64,000 nt of DNA from Ignavibacteria bacterium (GCA_017302895.1 JAFLBV010000004.1:248001-312000), one strand, 5' to 3'; shown: positions 9,216-18,966, counted from the first letter of the stretch. Program-made: numbers and translations. The notes: a model not told the origin generated them from the letters alone.

Positions 9216-11480
9216 ATGAAGACAACAAAGCAGGAGGCTTTGGACTACCACAGTAGCGGTAGAAAAGGGAAAATCGAAGTTATCCCAACGAAGCCCTGCA
9301 TTACCCAGAGAGACCTGTCTCTCGCATACACCCCGGGAGTGGCACAACCATGCCTTGAGATCGAAAAAGATCCCATGCTCGCTTATGAATATACCGCAAA
9401 AGGTAATCTCGTAGCTGTAGTGAGCAATGGTACTGCTGTGCTTGGACTGGGAGATATCGGACCCCTTGGTGGTAAACCTGTGATGGAAGGCAAGGGTGTC
9501 CTTTTCAAAAGATTTGCTGACATCGATGTTTTTGACATCGAGTTAAACAGTAAAGACCCCGATGAAATAGTGAGAGCTGTTCAGATGCTCGAACCTACTT
9601 TCGGTGGTATCAACCTTGAAGATATTAAAGCACCCGAATGTTTCTACATTGAAGAGAAATGCAAGCAGACGATGAACATCCCTGTTTTCCATGATGACCA
9701 GCATGGAACGGCAATCATCAGCGGTGCCGCACTTATTAACGCAGTCGAACTTTCCGGGAAAAAACTCTCAGAGGTGAAAATTGTTGTGAACGGTGCCGGT
9801 GCATCCGCCATATCGTGCTCAAGACTCTATGTAAAACTTGGTGCAAAAATCGAAAATATCACTCTCTGCGATTCCAAAGGTGCCATATACAAAGGCAGAA
9901 CCGAAGGAATGAACGAATTTAAGCAGGAATTTGCGCATGAGACCGATGCCAGAACCCTCGCTGATGCAATAAAAGGTGCAGATGTTTTTGTCGGACTCTC
10001 AAAAGGAAATGTTGTTTCCAAAGAGATGGTCGCAAGCATGGCTCCTAATTGTATCGTTTTTGCCATGGCTAACCCTGATCCCGAAATCACCTATGAAGAT
10101 GCCACTTCTGTGAGGAAAGACATCATCATGGCTACCGGGCGTTCCGATTATCCCAATCAGATCAACAATGTTCTCGGCTTCCCTTTCATTTTCCGCGGTG
10201 CTCTCGATGTCCAGGCATCAGCAATCAACGATGAAATGAAACTTGCAGCTTCTTATGCTCTTGCAGCGCTCGCCAAGGAAGAGGTTCCTGACAGTGTCAG
10301 ACGGGCTTATGAAGGACAGGAACTGGAATATGGAACAGACTATATTGTTCCGAAACCTTTTGATACCCGCGTGCTTACATGGGTAGCACCTGCCGTTGCA
10401 AAAGCCGCCATGGAGACAGGTGTCGCCAGAAAACCGATCGCCAATTTCGATACTTATAAGGAACAGCTTCTCGAAAGACTGGGAGTGTCACAGGAAATCG
10501 TCAGAAGAACGATCCATATGGCTCAAAGACTAAAGACCGGCTCACTCGTCTTCTCAGAGGGGAATAACCCGAAGATTCTCCGTGCTGCGCAGATCATAAA
10601 AGACATGGAAATTGCGAATCCGATTCTCATCGGTAACCGTGAAGAGATACTCCCGATGATGGAAGAACACAGCGTTGATCCTGAAGGATTGACAATAGTT
10701 TCTCCATTTGACTGGGAAAAATCTGAAATGTATGTGGACGAATTCTACAAACACCGGCAGAGAAAAGGAATCACCCGGGAAGAAGCAAAAAGGCTCCTTA
10801 CCCGCCACCGTCACAAAAATTATTTTGCTGCGATGATGGTCAGAATGGGTGACGCGGACGCAATGATAGCCGGTATGACTTCACATTATCCCGAAACTAT
10901 CAGACCTGCACTCGAAGTGCTCGATTTGGCACCCGGTGTGAGTCGCGTTTCAGGTATGTATATTCTGATTATCAAAGGCAAGGTCTATTTCTTTGCCGAC
11001 ACCACTGTGAATGTCGATCCAAATCCTGAAGAACTTGCAGAAATTGCAATACTTTCTGCAAGGGCAGTAAAACGGTTTGATATCGAACCAAGAGTCGCAA
11101 TGCTTTCATTCAGCAACTTCGGCAGTGCTCCCTCAGTCTCCAGCAACAAGGTAAAGAAAGCCACCGAAATTGTAAAACGGCTGGCTCCCGATATTCTTGT
11201 CGAAGGTGAAATGCAGGCAGACACGGCAGTTGTGCCCGATATCCTGAATACACTTTATCCTTTCTCAAGTCTGAAAAACAGAGCGAATGTGCTGATCTTC
11301 CCGAATCTCGATTCAGGAAACATCGCATATAAACTCCTCAACAGAATTGGTGGGGCCGAAGTGGTGGGTCCGATCCTTAACGGATTCAGCAAACCTGTTT
11401 ATGTTCTGCAACGCGGCGCCGAAGTGGATGATGTCGTAAATATGGCAGCATTCGCTATGGTTGAGGCAAAAAGGAAATAG
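9216..11480 (+). CDS. maeB: NADP-dependent malic enzyme with C-terminal phosphotransacetylase-like domain
   Basis: MaeB-type enzyme of 754 residues. The first 430 or so residues are the malic enzyme (YTPGVAQPC, metal site FHDDQHGTA, nucleotide-binding [13 protein letters not shown]). The rest is a phosphate acetyltransferase-like domain, usually regulatory in this class and binding acetyl-CoA. It decarboxylates malate to pyruvate and makes NADPH. A SD-like CAGGAG lies about 6 nt before the ATG at 9216. It is monocistronic, with a rho-independent hairpin at 11535-11575. The pyruvate links it to the ferredoxin-dependent oxidoreductase at 28730-31439. Confidence 0.95.
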   Translation: MKTTKQEALDYHSSGRKGKIEVIPTKPCITQRDLSLAYTPGVAQPCLEIEKDPMLAYEYTAKGNLVAVVSNGTAVLGLGDIGPLGGKPVMEGKGVLFKRFADIDVFDIELNSKDPDEIVRAVQMLEPTFGGINLEDIKAPECFYIEEKCKQTMNIPVFHDDQHGTAIISGAALINAVELSGKKLSEVKIVVNGAGASAISCSRLYVKLGAKIENITLCDSKGAIYKGRTEGMNEFKQEFAHETDARTLADAIKGADVFVGLSKGNVVSKEMVASMAPNCIVFAMANPDPEITYEDATSVRKDIIMATGRSDYPNQINNVLGFPFIFRGALDVQASAINDEMKLAASYALAALAKEEVPDSVRRAYEGQELEYGTDYIVPKPFDTRVLTWVAPAVAKAAMETGVARKPIANFDTYKEQLLERLGVSQEIVRRTIHMAQRLKTGSLVFSEGNNPKILRAAQIIKDMEIANPILIGNREEILPMMEEHSVDPEGLTIVSPFDWEKSEMYVDEFYKHRQRKGITREEAKRLLTRHRHKNYFAAMMVRMGDADAMIAGMTSHYPETIRPALEVLDLAPGVSRVSGMYILIIKGKVYFFADTTVNVDPNPEELAEIAILSARAVKRFDIEPRVAMLSFSNFGSAPSVSSNKVKKATEIVKRLAPDILVEGEMQADTAVVPDILNTLYPFSSLKNRANVLIFPNLDSGNIAYKLLNRIGGAEVVGPILNGFSKPVYVLQRGAEVDDVVNMAAFAMVEAKRK

Positions 11481-11488
11481 GATTTAAT

Positions 11489-11521
11489 GCAGTAATCCAA
11501 TAATGCAATAATGCAATAATT
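11489..11521. repeat. Short tandem AT-rich repeat (CAATAATG units) after maeB
   Basis: About 8 bp after the maeB stop the sequence reads GCAGTAATCC followed by AATAATGC units. A near-identical tract follows the yraN-like gene at 13332-13370. Both lie just after a stop codon. I see no coding potential. Confidence 0.6.
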
Positions 11522-11534
11522 CTATTGATGTTCT

Positions 11535-11575
11535 TGAGGCTGTTCCGAATTTGTTTTCGGTCGGCCTCTTTTTTT
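11535..11575 (+). terminator. Rho-independent terminator of maeB
   Basis: GAGGC...GCCTC outer stem with inner CCGAA...TTCGG pairing (11535-11568), followed by seven T residues. Confidence 0.8.
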
Positions 11576-11663
11576 GCCCGGATTTCGATATGTAGCCGGG
11601 TTTACCTCTCATTTAGTTAAATTAGTGGTTAGAATTTTTTGAATTTTTCAACTTTGGGAAAAT

Positions 11664-12941
11664 ATGTGGAATAACATTGTAGATGAACTTGAATGGCGCG
11701 GACTGATTTACCAGTCGACACCGCTTGATCAATTGAAAGAGAGACTTAAAGAGGGACCAATTACCTTGTATGCAGGATTCGATCCTACAGCAGATTCGCT
11801 GCACATCGGACACCTCATTCCCATCCTTGGGCTCCGTCGCTTTCAGCAGGCTGGTAACAAGGTTATCTGTGTGGTTGGAGGGGCAACGGCTCTTCTCGGC
11901 GACCCTTCAGGCAAGGAGGCCGAAAGAGAACTGAGTGCCGATGACCTCGTTAAGAACTGGGCTGTAATCTTTGAAGGACAACTCTCACAGTACCTCGATT
12001 TTACCGGTAATAATGCAGCGATAATGACCAACAACTACGACTGGATAAGCACTATTTCCGCTTTTGAATATCTGCGTGAGATTGGTAAAAAATTCTCCGT
12101 AAATGTGATGGTAACCAAGGAATCAGTGAAACGCAGGCTTCAGGATCCCGATAAAGGTATCTCCTACACAGAGTTCAGCTACATGATTATGCAGGCATTT
12201 GACTATTTCAAACTGAATGAAAATTATAATTGTGAACTTCAGATAGGTGGTAGCGATCAGTGGGGAAACATCACAGCCGGTATGGACCTTATCTGGAAAA
12301 AGAAGAACAAAAAAGTTCATTGTATGACTTTCCCTCTCATCCAAACCGCCGACGGAAAGAAAATCGGTAAAACCGAAGCAGGTACTGTCTGGTTGGATAA
12401 AAAACGGACATCTCCTTACGAGTTATACCAGTACTGGCTGAATGTGGACGACAGGGATGTGATCAAGTTTCTTAAATTCTACACTTTCCTTTCTAAAGAA
12501 GAGATAGAAGAACTCGAGGCAGTTCACAACTCCAATCCCGGAAGAAGAGTGGCACACAGAAAGCTCGCTGAAGAAGTCACCTCTCTCATACATGGGAGAG
12601 ATGAAATGCTCGGTGCAGTTGCTGCCTCGAAAGCTCTTTTTGGTGAAGCAGAGATATCATCAATTAATGAATCCACTTTTGAATCATTGTGCAACACGAC
12701 ACCATTTGTCCAATTGAGTGCAAACGAAGCTGTTCCTCCGTTGGTCGAAATTCTTGTACTCGCAGGCTTTTACCCAAGCAAGGGAGCTGCCCGCAGAGAT
12801 ATCACCGGTGGTGGAATCTATTTCAACAATGACAGAATCACAGACCCCGAATTTACTCCTGCGACTGAAGATTTCCTTTTTGGCAAATATTTTGTCCTGA
12901 GAAAAGGAAAGAAAAATTTCAAGCTGGGGCTTTTCAACTAA
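11664..12941 (+). CDS. tyrS: Tyrosyl-tRNA synthetase
   Basis: Class I synthetase of 425 residues, the normal length for bacterial TyrRS. The HIGH motif is at 47-50 (LHIGHLIPILG), tyrosine-binding elements are in the YAGFDPTADSL region and in QIGGSDQWGN, and the KMSKS-equivalent loop is KIGKT at 233-237. An S4-like RNA-binding domain closes the protein (PSKGAARRDITGGGIYFNN). It charges tRNA-Tyr in the cytoplasm. The YraN-like gene follows after 19 bp and is probably co-transcribed. Confidence 0.97.
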   Translation: MWNNIVDELEWRGLIYQSTPLDQLKERLKEGPITLYAGFDPTADSLHIGHLIPILGLRRFQQAGNKVICVVGGATALLGDPSGKEAERELSADDLVKNWAVIFEGQLSQYLDFTGNNAAIMTNNYDWISTISAFEYLREIGKKFSVNVMVTKESVKRRLQDPDKGISYTEFSYMIMQAFDYFKLNENYNCELQIGGSDQWGNITAGMDLIWKKKNKKVHCMTFPLIQTADGKKIGKTEAGTVWLDKKRTSPYELYQYWLNVDDRDVIKFLKFYTFLSKEEIEELEAVHNSNPGRRVAHRKLAEEVTSLIHGRDEMLGAVAASKALFGEAEISSINESTFESLCNTTPFVQLSANEAVPPLVEILVLAGFYPSKGAARRDITGGGIYFNNDRITDPEFTPATEDFLFGKYFVLRKGKKNFKLGLFN

Positions 12942-12960
12942 TTAATTTTTTGGGTTCACC

Positions 12961-13326
12961 GTGTCTTCAATCGAAACAGGAAAAATCGGCGAGAAAATCG
13001 CTGAAGAGTATCTTATCAAAAACGGATTTAAGATACTCGATAAAAACTGGAGAGAAAGTCACGGTGAACTCGATATAGTTGCACTCGACAACACCACCCT
13101 CGTCTTCATCGAGGTAAAATATCGAAGTGATGAAAATTTCATCGATATTCAGCATGCCATCTCCCGGGCAAAAGTAAAAAACCTCAAAAAATACGCCCAA
13201 AAGTATATGTACAAAACCACTGTTTTCTACGAAGAAATCCGTTTCGACTTCATCGGAGTGCTCCCCAATCCCGACGGTTCCTACAGAATTGAACACGACC
13301 CTGATTACATCGGCTGGAGAGACTGA
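12961..13326 (+). CDS. YraN / UPF0102 family nuclease-like protein
   Basis: Protein of 121 residues with the restriction-endonuclease-like pattern of the UPF0102 family: GEKIAEEYL, then GELDIVA and FIEVKYRS, giving the E...D...ExK active-site arrangement. The start is a GTG at 12961, 19 bp after tyrS. The family is widespread and its cellular role is not settled; a role in DNA processing or repair is suggested by the fold. Confidence 0.88.
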   Translation: MSSIETGKIGEKIAEEYLIKNGFKILDKNWRESHGELDIVALDNTTLVFIEVKYRSDENFIDIQHAISRAKVKNLKKYAQKYMYKTTVFYEEIRFDFIGVLPNPDGSYRIEHDPDYIGWRD

Positions 13327-13331
13327 GGTAT

Positions 13332-13370
13332 GCAGTAATCCAATAATCCAATAATGCAGTAATTCAATAA
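13332..13370. repeat. Short tandem AT-rich repeat after the YraN-like gene
   Basis: GCAGTAATCCAATAATCC and further AATAATG units, starting 5 bp after the stop codon. It closely matches the tract at 11489-11521. Confidence 0.6.
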
Positions 13371-13451
13371 TGTGAAATTTATTTCATTTTGTGGTTTGAT
13401 AATAATCATTTATATTTGAATCAGACTTTTTTATCTGTTTAGGAAAATAAA

Positions 13452-14339
13452 ATGCTTAGAAAAATAATTACAATAAATGAAGAACTTTGTGACGGTTGCG
13501 GCGAATGTGTCCCTGCATGCCATGAAGGAGCTCTACAGATAATAGACGGTAAAGCCCGTTTAATCTCTGACCTTTTTTGTGATGGACTCGGTGCCTGCAT
13601 CGGTGAATGTCCCACGGGAGCCCTGCAAATCGTTGAACGGGAGGCTGAACCTTACAACGAAACCAAGGTAATGGAGTACATCGTAAAAGGGGGACCCAAT
13701 GTGATTAAAGCTCACCTCGAACATCTCCTCGACCACAACGAAATCGAGTTTTTCACCGAAGCTCTTGACTACCTGAAGGCAAACAAAATAATCAATCCTC
13801 TTGCTCTTCAACCCGAAGGCTCGCCTTTATCTGAACAAAAGCAAAATGCAGGGCATCATGGTGGTGGCGCATGCGGTTGCAAAGGTTCTGCAGAACAGAC
13901 GATAAAGAAGCACGAAATTAGAACTGATACAGCGCCAGTCGGCTTTGAGCAGCCTAGCGAACTGACTCACTGGCCCATTCAGTTACACCTTCTGAATCCA
14001 CAGGCTGGATTTTTCCGGAATGCTGACCTGCTTTTGGCGGCTGACTGTGCCGGATTTGTCTCGACAGCCTTCCATTCAAAATATCTGAGTGGCAAGGCAA
14101 TGGCTATCGCATGTCCAAAACTTGACAGCAATAAGGAAGCATATGTTGAAAAACTGATTGATATGATCGATTATTCAAATTTGAATTCGATTTCCGTTGT
14201 AATCATGAAGGTACCCTGCTGTTCAGGACTTGCACAACTCGCTATGCGGGCACAACAGCTTGCAGTAAGAAAGGTGCCGGTCTATATTACCGTACTCGAT
14301 TTGGATGGTTCGGAACTGGAAACCTACAGAGCAGCTTAA
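13452..14339 (+). CDS. 4Fe-4S ferredoxin-type protein
   Basis: Protein of 295 residues. The first 60 residues are a ferredoxin module: a full cluster motif CDGCGECVPACHEGAL, then a variant second motif CDGLGACIGECPTGAL that lacks the usual CxxC start. The C-terminal half has scattered Cys (DCAGFVSTAF, IACPKLD, VPCCSGLA) and a His/Gly/Cys-rich stretch near residue 133-144. It is likely a cytoplasmic iron-sulfur electron-transfer or sensing protein; the partner is not known. It is a single gene ending at the bidirectional hairpin 14349-14377. Confidence 0.85.
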   Translation: MLRKIITINEELCDGCGECVPACHEGALQIIDGKARLISDLFCDGLGACIGECPTGALQIVEREAEPYNETKVMEYIVKGGPNVIKAHLEHLLDHNEIEFFTEALDYLKANKIINPLALQPEGSPLSEQKQNAGHHGGGACGCKGSAEQTIKKHEIRTDTAPVGFEQPSELTHWPIQLHLLNPQAGFFRNADLLLAADCAGFVSTAFHSKYLSGKAMAIACPKLDSNKEAYVEKLIDMIDYSNLNSISVVIMKVPCCSGLAQLAMRAQQLAVRKVPVYITVLDLDGSELETYRAA

Positions 14340-14348
14340 CATCAATAA

Positions 14349-14377
14349 AAAAGGGGCACCGATCCGGTGCCCCTTTT
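14349..14377. terminator. Bidirectional terminator between the ferredoxin gene and the HisN-like gene
   Basis: Perfect stem GGGGCACC / GGTGCCCC flanked by A-run and T-run, so it can end both convergent transcripts. Confidence 0.88.
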
Positions 14378-14396
14378 GTGATTCTCCAAACTCCTT

Positions 14397-15194
14397 TTAA
14401 TCTCCCCGTTTCATCGCTTCATCGTGAATATCCATCACCTGCTTATGGAGAGTTTCATTTCCTGTAACGATAACATCTCCTTTCGAGTTCAGATGCAATT
14501 CATTTCCACTCCAGTCGGTAATTGATGCGCCGGCACCCTTAAGAATCGGTACCAAAGCAGCCCAGTCGTGAAGTTTGAGCCCGCGCTCGATAACGATATC
14601 CACATAGCCTGAGGCACAAAGCCCGTACTGGTAGGCATCACCACCAAAACTGGTAATATGCACACTCTTCTGTAAATCGTTGAAAAATCTCTGATGTGCC
14701 GGCTCAATAAACATTCCTGGTGCTGTAGTGCTGAGTTTCGCTCTTGACAGATCTGTAAGGGCAGATGATTTTACCGGTTCACCATTAAGAATTGTTGTAT
14801 TACCGCTTACTCCTATCCATCTCTCTTTGGTCACAGGTTGATCAATGATACCGATAAGCGGTACCCCGTCTTTCATCAATGAGATCAGTGTAGCGAATAC
14901 GGGTTTACCGCAACTGAAGGCAATGGTCCCGTCGATTGGATCAATTACCCAGGTATATCCGTTCTTGCTCTCTTTGGTACCAAATTCCTCCCCGATAATG
15001 CCGGAGTCAGAATCTTCAAATTCGATTTCATCCCGCAGCCGCATTTCCACTTCCTTGTCGGCAATAGTCACGATTGGAGAAGCAGATTCCTTATACTCCG
15101 ACCTGATATCTCCACGGAAGTAGTGACTTATAATCGCGCCCGAAATATCGGCAAGATGTTCTGCAAAAAGGACATATCCAAAATAACTTTTCAT
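14397..15194 (-). CDS. Inositol-monophosphatase-family phosphatase, probably histidinol-phosphatase
   Basis: Protein of 265 residues in the Mg2+-dependent IMPase superfamily. Metal-site motifs are visible: IVTIADKEVE, the GEEFG loop, WVIDPIDGT and LHDWAALVPIL. The spacing and the LSTTAPGMF segment look more like HisN-type histidinol-phosphate phosphatases than classic inositol phosphatases, so a role in histidine synthesis is likely but not certain. Its start overlaps the end of the YciI-like gene by 4 bp, so the two are translated from one transcript. Confidence 0.82.
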   Translation of the reverse strand: MKSYFGYVLFAEHLADISGAIISHYFRGDIRSEYKESASPIVTIADKEVEMRLRDEIEFEDSDSGIIGEEFGTKESKNGYTWVIDPIDGTIAFSCGKPVFATLISLMKDGVPLIGIIDQPVTKERWIGVSGNTTILNGEPVKSSALTDLSRAKLSTTAPGMFIEPAHQRFFNDLQKSVHITSFGGDAYQYGLCASGYVDIVIERGLKLHDWAALVPILKGAGASITDWSGNELHLNSKGDVIVTGNETLHKQVMDIHDEAMKRGD

Positions 15195-15586
15195 TCTTTA
15201 TCCCAATTGGTTTTTATTGTTGCAGGTCCATACCATGGGTGGATCTCGTATTTGAGTCGTCCGGCAGCAATTGCAGGATCCTGCTTAAGATTTTCGATCA
15301 CTTCTTCTTCTGTTTTTACATCCATTATAAATATACCTCTCCAGTCACCATTGTCCATGAATGGACCGGCAATTCGGAGAACACCAAGGTCAGCCATCCG
15401 GTTGATATTTGCCATGTGACCTTCGTTCAATCGCTTCACTTCTGCTGTATCCTGACTACGGTTTTCACCCCTTGAAAGCATGACAAAGTACCACTTCTTC
15501 ATTTTTTCTTCGATGGGCTTTTCCTGTGCAAAGGAATTTGCAGACATCACAATCAAAAACGCAAACAGAATAAAGATTTTTTTCAT
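15191..15586 (-). CDS. YciI-like protein with signal peptide
   Basis: Protein of 131 residues. Residues 1-20 form a signal peptide ending SANSFAQ. The remainder matches the YCII-related ferredoxin-like alpha/beta fold (YFVMLSRG at the start, GPFMDNGDWRGIFIMDV in the middle, conserved H in EGHMANI). Members are small enzymes or binding proteins of unclear role. Export of the domain is less usual than the cytoplasmic form. It lies upstream of, and overlaps, the HisN-like gene. Confidence 0.78.
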   Translation of the reverse strand: MKKIFILFAFLIVMSANSFAQEKPIEEKMKKWYFVMLSRGENRSQDTAEVKRLNEGHMANINRMADLGVLRIAGPFMDNGDWRGIFIMDVKTEEEVIENLKQDPAIAAGRLKYEIHPWYGPATIKTNWDKE

Positions 15587-15641
15587 GAAAAGTATCTCCG
15601 ATTTTTTGATTTGTCAAACTGCTAATTTAAGAAAAAATAAA

Positions 15642-16844
15642 TCATCCCGACAACCTGTTAAAAATGGATGACAAAGTTGTTAAAAGTGTGTTCAGTTCCT
15701 CATGTGATGTAACGAGAAATTTATGTTTAAAGTCCGCATCTGAAAACAAATCGAGCTGCTTTCCCTTTAGTTCTGCGTTATATTTAGCTTCGATCAGTAC
15801 TGTTTTTTCTAACAGGAAGTCGATTTCATATGTGTCAACAACATAGTAACAGGGATGGTATTTTTTAATCCTGTTATATACATAATTTTCAAAAAGACTT
15901 CCTTTATCCCTGAAACCTGTAAAAAGGTTTCTCAAGCCCAAATCTATCGAGTAGATTTTCTGCGGCGAAAGGATCGATTGATTTGTCTTTCCACACCGTG
16001 GGACAGAAGATACAAGGAATGTCTCCTCAAAATAAGTCAAAAATCTTTTTACTGTATCAGGAGAAATGCCCAGGATATTTGCAACCTTGTTCATGCTGAT
16101 TGATTTTCCTGATCTCTCCATCAAAAGAACGAACATATCCTTCAGAGTCGCGGTATTCTTGACATTGTGAAGGGCAGAGATATCTTTCATGATGATATCA
16201 TCAACCAGGTTTTTCAAGTACTCATAATCACCTGTTTTGACAAATTCAGGAATACCGCCCGTCCCGAGATATTCCTCAAAATATACTTCAGAGAGGTGGG
16301 AATCCACTTTTTTCAACTCAATCCCTTTGAAAACAAGGTACTCTTCAAAAGTTAGTGGATCAACCTGCAATATCCTGTTTCTACCCGTTAGATACGGTTT
16401 TTTCTGCCGAAGCAAAGACGCACTCGATGAGGAAGCAAATATCTTTACATTCTGACTGTCAAAAATGTTTTTGAGCTGAATTTCGTAATCAGGAAACCAG
16501 GTGACCTCATCAAAGAAGAGGTAAATTTTTTCATCGAACTTTTTTTTGAAAATTTTCCGGTACTCATCGACGATCTCCGGAAGGTTTTTTCCTCTTAGTA
16601 AATAGTCATCCAAAGAGAGATAAAATATCGAAGTAGCATCGACCCCCTTCTCCTCAATCATTGACTTAATCAGCATTTTCAGAAGTGTGGTCTTTCCGAC
16701 CCTTCTGAGTCCACTCACAAAAGTGACTTCTGTTATATCAATGCAATCGTTTAATTGTGAGAGAGCCTGTTCTCTCATGAAGAGGGATTCGAGACGGTAC
16801 TCTCCTTCCCACCAGGGATTATATCTAAAAAACAGTTGTTCCAT
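15642..16844 (-). CDS. AAA-family ATPase with DUF4143 C-terminal domain
   Basis: Protein of 400 residues from the ATG at 16844, which has a strong GGGAGGAG site just upstream; a longer frame to 16865 is open but would start inside that site. Walker A is GLRRVGKTT (about 45-53) and Walker B is IYLFFDE (107-113). A winged-helix region (SMNKVANILGISPDTVKRF) and a DUF4143 domain with a nuclease-like VLIEAKYNAE strand follow. The family is widespread in mobile or accessory contexts and has no settled function. Three 33-bp spaced repeats lie directly upstream (16868-16957). Confidence 0.88.
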   Translation of the reverse strand: MEQLFFRYNPWWEGEYRLESLFMREQALSQLNDCIDITEVTFVSGLRRVGKTTLLKMLIKSMIEEKGVDATSIFYLSLDDYLLRGKNLPEIVDEYRKIFKKKFDEKIYLFFDEVTWFPDYEIQLKNIFDSQNVKIFASSSSASLLRQKKPYLTGRNRILQVDPLTFEEYLVFKGIELKKVDSHLSEVYFEEYLGTGGIPEFVKTGDYEYLKNLVDDIIMKDISALHNVKNTATLKDMFVLLMERSGKSISMNKVANILGISPDTVKRFLTYFEETFLVSSVPRCGKTNQSILSPQKIYSIDLGLRNLFTGFRDKGSLFENYVYNRIKKYHPCYYVVDTYEIDFLLEKTVLIEAKYNAELKGKQLDLFSDADFKHKFLVTSHEELNTLLTTLSSIFNRLSG

Positions 16845-16867
16845 TTTTTTATCTCCTCCCTGCAAAT

Positions 16868-16957
16868 ATACGATACCATCGGACAGTTTGCAAGCTTTTT
16901 ATACGATACCATCGGATAGTTTTGAGGTTTTTTATACGATACCATCGGATAGTTTTG
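16868..16957. repeat. Three direct repeats with exact 33-bp period upstream of the DUF4143 ATPase
   Basis: Copies of ATACGATACCATCGGAYAGT begin at 16868, 16901 and 16934. Each holds the dyad CGAT-ACC-ATCG. The 33-bp period is about three helical turns, which would put each dyad on the same DNA face. On the minus strand the copy nearest the gene lies between TTG (16891-16893) and TATATTTG (16863-16870), 20 nt apart, matching the Bacteroidota promoter pattern TTG-N(19-21)-TAnnTTTG, although this would give a very short leader. An operator array is the likely reading. Confidence 0.75.
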
Positions 16958-16967
16958 GGAAAACATT

Positions 16968-17011
16968 AAAAAAGGGGTTATCAAATGAAGAATTTTCCAA
17001 TTGATAACCCC
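16968..17011 (-). terminator. Terminator of thrS
   Basis: Stem GGGGTTATCAA / TTGATAACCCC (16974-17011), followed on the minus strand by a T-run (16968-16973). Confidence 0.8.
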
Positions 17012-17068
17012 GTAAAGATTTTCAGGGTTGCTTACAGGTTCGGGGATTTTAGCAGACCCGGACTGATT

Positions 17069-18862
17069 TTAGATTTCTACATCAGCAAAATTGTCCATGA
17101 TTCTGTTTGTTCTCATGTAAACAATCTTCTCGATTGCTGAATCAACCTGAAGTTTCATCTGATCCTGAACTGCATATCTTCTCCATGTAATGGCTCTTTC
17201 GGCTTTTTCATTGTCACCGATGATCCACATGTTTGGAGTTTTCTTTGTAACAGCTTTTCTGATTTTCTTGTTGAAAGAATCATCACTCAGATCGATGTCA
17301 GCACGGATGCCTTTGTCGATCATCGACTGTTTTAGTTCATTTGCATAATCAACCACACCCTCATTAACAGGAATCAGCATAACCTGTGTCGGCGCCATCC
17401 ATGTCGGGAATGCACCACCCCAGAATTCAATAAGGAATGAGATCATCCTTTCATGAGTTGAGAGTGGAGCTCTGTGCAGAATATACGGCTGTTTCATTGT
17501 ACCGTCTTTGGCGGAATACCAAAGGTCGAATCTCTTAGCCATCACGAAATCAAGCTGACAGGTTGATACAGTTTCCTCTCTGCCGAGTAGATTTTTAATC
17601 TGAATATCAACTTTTGGTCCGTAGAATGCTGCTTCACCAGCTTCCTCGATGAATTCAATATTGTTTTCTGTAAGTATCTCTCTCACAATATTTTCACTGG
17701 TAATCCATTCTTCCTCATCCTTCACATACTTGTCACTTGCAGGATCGTGAAGCGAGAGTCTTACTCTGAAATTACCGAGTCGCAGGTAATCATAATAAAA
17801 CTTGTACAGCTTGATAACCGCTGCAAACTCTTCTTTTACCTGATCATACTCACAATAAATATGCGCATCATTCAGGCACATTGCACGAACACGAAGAAGA
17901 CCCGAGAGTGATCCGTGCTTTTCGTAGCGGAACATGTCGCCATATTCAGAAAGACGGTAAGGGAGTTCTCTGTAACTTCTTGGTCTGAAACCGTAAATCT
18001 TGTGATGATGCGGGCAGTTCATCGGACGCAGATAATATTCTGTGTTTTCATCGAGCACCATCGGCGGGAACATCGACTCGGCATAATATGGCAAGTGTCC
18101 CGATCTGTAATAGAGATTTGATTTGCTCAGGGATGGAGTTGCGACATGGTGATAACCGGCTTTTTGTTCGACTTCCTTTGCCCATGCTTCAAGTTCACCT
18201 CTGATTACGGCACCGTTTGGCAGCCAGAGAGGGAGTCCTGTACCCACTTCATCGTCGATCATGAAAATCTCGAGTTCTTGTCCGAGTTTTCTGTGATCCC
18301 TTTGCATCGCGAGTTCACGGCGTTTGATGTAGTCTTTCACTTCTTCTTCGGTCTCGAAAGCTATACCATAAATTCTGGTGAGCATAGGTCTTTTTTCGTC
18401 GCCGCGCCAATAGCTGCCTGAAACTCTGTCAAGTTTAAAACATTTCGGAGGTATTTCTCCGGTGTTTGAGACATGCGGACCTTCGCACATATCTACAAAC
18501 GAACCATTTTTATAAAAACTTAATTGCCCGTTTTCGGCTTGACCCGATTCCACGAGTTCTTTGGCGTATTCCACCTTGTAATTCTGCCCCATCTCTTCGA
18601 GCATCTTTATTGAATCATCAAGTGAGAGGTAGGAAATACCAAACTCCTGCTTTTGGTTGATGATTTTGTACATCGATTTCTCGATCCTCTTGAAATCTTC
18701 CGATGAAACTCTTTCATCACCAAAGTCAAAATCGTAATAAAATCCAAAATCGACAGGAGGTCCAAATCCCATTTTTGCTTTAGGGAAGTGCTCCAATACG
18801 GCTTGCGCCATAATATGTGCAAGTGAATGCCTTATCTTATACAGCTTATCAGCTTCTTTCAT
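17069..18862 (-). CDS. thrS: Threonyl-tRNA synthetase lacking the TGS domain
   Basis: Class II synthetase of about 597 residues from the ATG at 18862 (a GTG at 18871 is also open). It begins directly with the editing domain (HSLAHIMAQAVLEHF, tRNA-SAD with the SGSYWRGD region), then the catalytic core (MNCPHHHKIYGFRPRSYREL, HRAPLSTHERM) and the anticodon-binding domain. It charges tRNA-Thr. The usual N-terminal TGS domain of about 60 residues is missing, and a TAA lies in frame shortly upstream, so this is not a start-choice artefact. It has its own leader after the hairpin at 18932-18966. Confidence 0.95.
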   Translation of the reverse strand: MKEADKLYKIRHSLAHIMAQAVLEHFPKAKMGFGPPVDFGFYYDFDFGDERVSSEDFKRIEKSMYKIINQKQEFGISYLSLDDSIKMLEEMGQNYKVEYAKELVESGQAENGQLSFYKNGSFVDMCEGPHVSNTGEIPPKCFKLDRVSGSYWRGDEKRPMLTRIYGIAFETEEEVKDYIKRRELAMQRDHRKLGQELEIFMIDDEVGTGLPLWLPNGAVIRGELEAWAKEVEQKAGYHHVATPSLSKSNLYYRSGHLPYYAESMFPPMVLDENTEYYLRPMNCPHHHKIYGFRPRSYRELPYRLSEYGDMFRYEKHGSLSGLLRVRAMCLNDAHIYCEYDQVKEEFAAVIKLYKFYYDYLRLGNFRVRLSLHDPASDKYVKDEEEWITSENIVREILTENNIEFIEEAGEAAFYGPKVDIQIKNLLGREETVSTCQLDFVMAKRFDLWYSAKDGTMKQPYILHRAPLSTHERMISFLIEFWGGAFPTWMAPTQVMLIPVNEGVVDYANELKQSMIDKGIRADIDLSDDSFNKKIRKAVTKKTPNMWIIGDNEKAERAITWRRYAVQDQMKLQVDSAIEKIVYMRTNRIMDNFADVEI

Positions 18863-18931
18863 CTCTTTCACTAATTTTTTTATATATAACCTGTAAATTT
18901 ACTCATTTTATCAGTAACGAATATAAAGAGC

Positions 18932-18966
18932 AAAAAAAATCACCCGTGACCATTGCCACGGGTGAT
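18932..18966 (-). terminator. Terminator of the TlpA-like gene
   Basis: Stem ATCACCCGTG / CACGGGTGAT (18939-18966) with a run of A residues at 18932-18938, reading as a T-run on the minus strand. Confidence 0.85.

Noticed and set aside
18872..18931. T-box leader for thrS
   Set aside because: The leader is short and AT-rich with no T-box core or specifier stem that I can see.
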